From NCBI RefSeq assembly GCF_014202275.1, contig NZ_JACHGF010000018.1, positions 1 through 64,000 of the forward strand: a stretch of 64,000 nt of DNA, written 5' to 3'. Positions 61,551 to 64,000 of this stretch are shown here, piece by piece. The position numbers were made by a program, and so were the translations under genes. Under the pieces are notes generated by a model. The model was not told the DNA's origin. It saw only the letters and a list, made by a program, of their open reading frames with translations, and ran no database searches. This DNA comes from Rhabdobacter roseus. GTDB taxonomy: Bacteria > Bacteroidota > Bacteroidia > Cytophagales > Spirosomataceae. The first letter of the stretch is position 1, and each line of letters starts with the position of its first letter.

Positions 61551-61567
61551 ACCAAGGCCGTGCCAAG
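61551..61567 (-). promoter_or_regulatory. Sigma-54-type promoter of efflux operon
   Basis: On the minus strand CTTGGCACGGCCTTGGT resembles the sigma-54 consensus TGGCACG-N4-TTGCW. The -24 part is perfect; the -12 part is a weaker match (GG-N10-GT). It lies about 55 nt before the HlyD ATG and fits control by the operon's own sigma-54 activator. Confidence 0.45.
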
Positions 61568-61620
61568 GGTTAACCTCTTGTCTTTTAACTTATTAACCTA
61601 AACCCGTATACATGAAAAGC

Positions 61621-61653
61621 GTGCGATTTCGCACGGAGAGTGTGGTTTCGCAC
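61621..61653. promoter_or_regulatory. Twin palindromic upstream activating sites
   Basis: GTGCGATTTCGCAC (61621-61634) is a perfect dyad. GTGTGGTTTCGCAC (61640-61653) is the same site with two changes. They are spaced 19 bp start to start and lie 54 bp upstream of the sigma-54-like element. Such paired sites are what an NtrC-family dimer pair would bind. Confidence 0.55.
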
Positions 61654-62019
61654 TAGGTAGCTGGGAGGTACTTTGCGGCGTTTGTGGATTCTGAAGTAGC
61701 CGAGGCGGAAGAGTTCAGCTAAACGGTGATAAATTTTATGTACCGCTTGATAAAATTTTAGCAGTATAGAAATTGGGATTGATGGCTTTTCGATTACATT
61801 GGATAAAAATGATTCTTGAGTTTTGTCCTTGCTGTTTTCACCGGCAAGTGTATGGAGTCCTATAGCATCGCGGGAAACTCTTTCGGATATTTCCTATTTT
61901 TTTAACTAGACCAAGTACCCGACTCATACACGCGGCATTAATTATATTGGTGAGAAGATCAACCAGAGACTCAAACCGGCGCTTTAGGTACCTTTTTCCC
62001 TGACAACTAAACTTTACGT
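61654..62019. other. Intergenic region between efflux operon and OsmC
   Basis: About 365 bp, AT-rich in the middle, without a credible ORF, repeat or terminator. It presumably holds the OsmC promoter; no exact TAnnTTTG was found. Confidence 0.35.
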
Positions 62020-62430
62020 ATGAACATTTCCGCCACCATCAAAAACGAATTTCAGCTGAATAGCATTTCCGTGGCCACCGAAGGACGCCAAAAGACATTG
62101 GTTGTGCCCGCGAAGGACAACGGTTTCGGCTCATCGGTGAACGGCGGGGAACTCTTATTCCTCTCCCTTGCCATCTGCTTTTGCAACGACGTGTACCGAG
62201 AAGCCAACAAAAGTAAACTGAACATCACTTCCGTGGAAGTAACTGTATCGGGTGAATTCGGGAAAGAAGGAGAGCCCGCTTCCCATATAGTTTACACCGT
62301 TCGGGTTCAGTCACCTACGCTTTCCGACCAAGAAATCACGGACCTCATTGCGCATGTCGATACGATAGCCGAGGTGCACAATACGTTGAGAAAAGGCGTT
62401 GCTGTTACATTACGGACGGAAAGTGCATAG
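62020..62430 (+). CDS. OsmC family protein
   Basis: 136 aa. Start VKV-like strands then GSSVNGGELLFLSLAICFCNDVYREA, the helix that carries the peroxidatic Cys in OsmC/Ohr proteins (two Cys, in CFC). The second, resolving Cys near the C-terminus is absent (VHNTLRKGVAVTLR). It may therefore be a divergent peroxidase or bind other ligands. Single gene. Confidence 0.82.
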   Translation: MNISATIKNEFQLNSISVATEGRQKTLVVPAKDNGFGSSVNGGELLFLSLAICFCNDVYREANKSKLNITSVEVTVSGEFGKEGEPASHIVYTVRVQSPTLSDQEITDLIAHVDTIAEVHNTLRKGVAVTLRTESA

Positions 62431-62703
62431 ATTTTAAGCCCTTGTGGGTGTTTGATTGGCAAGTTTATGAAGCCCGTTAGCATAGGTATAAAACGTCACG
62501 GATCATAACCCTGGGCTTTGCTGATGGTGAGAATACGAATAACGGTAAACGTAGCCATTGATTTGTGCTGTAAAAGCGCACGATTGCAGCCAGAGACGGT
62601 GGTTCAGCAAGGGGGTATAAGAAAAAAATACAGGCAACTAAAAATAGCTACTTACTTTTTAATAAATTGAAAGGAATTTTAACGCCACCCTACCCTTCAG
62701 CTC

Positions 62704-63045
62704 ATGCGCGGCCTCAATAAAGTAACGTTGATTGGGAATCTTGGAGGTGATCCTGACATCCAGAGGGTACAGGAAGGCGTGACCGTGGCTAAGTTTTCAC
62801 TGGCTACTTCGGAAAGTTATAAAGATGCAAAGGGGCAGGTACATACTACCACGGATTGGCATTCCATCGTACTTTGGCGTGGCCTTGCCGAGTTGGCTGA
62901 AAAGTACCTGCATAAGGGGAGTTTGATCTATGTAGAGGGAAAACTCAAAACCCGAAACTTTGAGGATAAGGAAGGTGCCAAACGATATGTGACCGAAATA
63001 ATCGGAGATCAGATCATTATGCTTGACAAACGAGATGAATCCTAA
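62704..63045 (+). CDS. ssb: Single-stranded DNA-binding protein without acidic tip
   Basis: 113 aa, an OB fold: MRGLNKVTLIGNLGGDPDIQRVQEGVTVAKFSLATSESYKDAKGQVHTTTDW.., KYLHKGSLIYVEGKLKTRNFEDKEGAKRYVTEIIGDQIIML. It ends KRDES and has neither the flexible tail nor the DDDIPF-like tip that housekeeping SSB uses to recruit partners. Its stop overlaps the integrase start by 11 nt. This favours an accessory SSB tied to a mobile element. Confidence 0.9.
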   Translation: MRGLNKVTLIGNLGGDPDIQRVQEGVTVAKFSLATSESYKDAKGQVHTTTDWHSIVLWRGLAELAEKYLHKGSLIYVEGKLKTRNFEDKEGAKRYVTEIIGDQIIMLDKRDES

Positions 63046-64000
63046 TACAACCCGCTCCGCCCCTACTTTTGAAGTACCGGTTGAATGGACTTTTGATACC
63101 ATCGAGCACGGTGGAAAGTCCGTTATACTCATTAGATTTGAGTACTGCGCTGACCTCAATCGGCGCGTGCGGAGCCTGCCGGGAGCGCGCTGGAGCCGCA
63201 CGTTAACATCCTGGTATGTGAGTGATACTCCCGCCAATCGTCGGATACTTGGCTTAACGCTATCTTTGGTTGGAAAGGAAGTGCTCAGCCATATTCATCC
63301 GGTTAATCAAAGGGCTCTGCTGCTGCTCATTGAAACGTTACAGCTAAAAGCCTACGCCGAGAGTACCCTTAGTACCTACCGAAATGAGTTTGCGCAACTT
63401 CTGTACATGCTGAAAGCAACCCCGGTTGACTCCCTGGATGCGGATCGCCTACGCAGCTATTTTTTGTATTGCACCAATACCTTGAAGCTATCCGAAAATA
63501 CGCTGCACAGCCGGATTAATGCCATAAAGTTTTATTTTGAACAGGTGCTTCATCGGGAGCGGTTTTTCTTTGAGATTCCCAGGCCCAAAAAACGGATCGT
63601 TCTTCCTAATGTATTAGCCATAAGCCAGGTTGAGAGGTTATTTGCACAGCTTGAGAACCTCAAACATAAAGCAATGCTATATTTGGCTTATTCAGCCGGC
63701 CTCAGGGTAAGTGAAGTAGTGAACATGAAAGTGAGTGATATTCATTCCGAGCGCATGGTGATTAATATCAAAGGGGCCAAAGGAAAGAAGGACCGTACCG
63801 TAGCTTTATCGGAAGGTATTTTGGCATTACTGCGGCGTTATTATGTAAATTATAAACCGAAAATTTGGTTATTTGAGGGACAGTTTGAAAGTGAGCCTTA
63901 TAGTGCACGAAGCCTACAGTCAGTGTTCCAGCGCGCAAAAGCTGCTGCCAGAATTTACCAGCCTGTAACATTCCATAGTCTACGGCATAGCTATGCAACG
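63035..64000 (+). CDS. Tyrosine recombinase/integrase, truncated by window end
   Basis: The frame is open from the ATG at 63035 for 322 codons to the window edge. N-terminal residues 1-75 include an extra module (SLPGARWSRTLTSWYVSD) resembling the GAKW..WYV segments of HARP-like domains. A SAM-like core-binding domain follows (about 88-185, LKAYAESTLSTYRNEFAQLL). The catalytic domain starts near 190, with Arg in AYSAGLRVSEVVNM (about 224), Lys in AKGKKDR, and HSLRHSYAT near the edge. The last His/Trp and the nucleophilic Tyr lie beyond 64000. It overlaps ssb. Confidence 0.9.
   Translation, partial: MNPNTTRSAPTFEVPVEWTFDTIEHGGKSVILIRFEYCADLNRRVRSLPGARWSRTLTSWYVSDTPANRRILGLTLSLVGKEVLSHIHPVNQRALLLLIETLQLKAYAESTLSTYRNEFAQLLYMLKATPVDSLDADRLRSYFLYCTNTLKLSENTLHSRINAIKFYFEQVLHRERFFFEIPRPKKRIVLPNVLAISQVERLFAQLENLKHKAMLYLAYSAGLRVSEVVNMKVSDIHSERMVINIKGAKGKKDRTVALSEGILALLRRYYVNYKPKIWLFEGQFESEPYSARSLQSVFQRAKAAARIYQPVTFHSLRHSYAT

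Overview
The window looks like a chromosomal segment of a Bacteroidota bacterium, most likely of the order Cytophagales. Supporting signs are a hybrid two-component system with AraC output, a type IX secretion sorting domain, carboxypeptidase-regulatory-like TonB receptors, LytS/LytTR and PadR-TonB gene pairs, a DUF6624 gene, and promoters with the Bacteroidota -7 box TAnnTTTG. Most genes are GC-rich. The type III csm genes and a four-helix-bundle gene are clearly AT-rich. A GTACC-centred word (AAGTACC/GGTACC/GGTACTT) recurs throughout the native sequence, in genes and between them, and is nearly absent from the AT-rich csm block.

Layout. 1-3.4 kb: tandem leucine-rich-repeat secreted proteins, each preceded by a tiny gene with a lasso-peptide-type leader motif (one intact, one decayed). 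3.4-7.5 kb: a hybrid two-component regulator. 7.9-12.5 kb: tRNA-Ala, a fatty-acid desaturase, a small lipoprotein, a DEDDh exonuclease, a PadR-TonB operon and an Lrp regulator. 12.57-12.93 kb: an apparent stand-alone RNA gene whose core folds as a complete tRNA cloverleaf with a branched variable arm of about 90 nt; I regard this as the most novel item. 13-27.4 kb: housekeeping genes (DUF819 membrane protein, lepA, pyruvate dehydrogenase E2, DinB, hslV, a porin, PBP4, a beta-CASP nuclease, accA, a HAD phosphatase, an M50 protease). 27.6-36.2 kb: DUF6624, a decaying toxin-antitoxin pair, a TonB receptor, an intradiol dioxygenase-like protein, and a LytS kinase operon that ends in a LytTR regulator.

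36.4-50.3 kb is a complete type III-A CRISPR locus: cas6, cas10/csm1, csm2-5, an AAA ATPase, a CARF-HEPN csm6, cas1, a primase-polymerase-like gene (CAPP type), cas2, a leader and 12 full repeats plus a degenerate terminal one. A WYL regulator converges on the array. The locus is compositionally mosaic: the adaptation module, cas6, the ATPase and the CARF half of csm6 look native, while csm1-5 and the HEPN half of csm6 look imported. The distal array end forms an inverted repeat around four 14-nt tandem repeats.

50.6-61.5 kb: a Tat-exported FAD oxidoreductase, then a divergent operon for a tripartite ABC efflux system (HlyD adaptor, TolC, ATPase, two FtsX-like permeases) that also encodes its own sigma-54 activator and histidine kinase. 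A sigma-54-like element and two near-identical palindromes lie upstream of it. 62-64 kb: OsmC, an SSB without the usual acidic tip, and an overlapping tyrosine recombinase cut by the window end.
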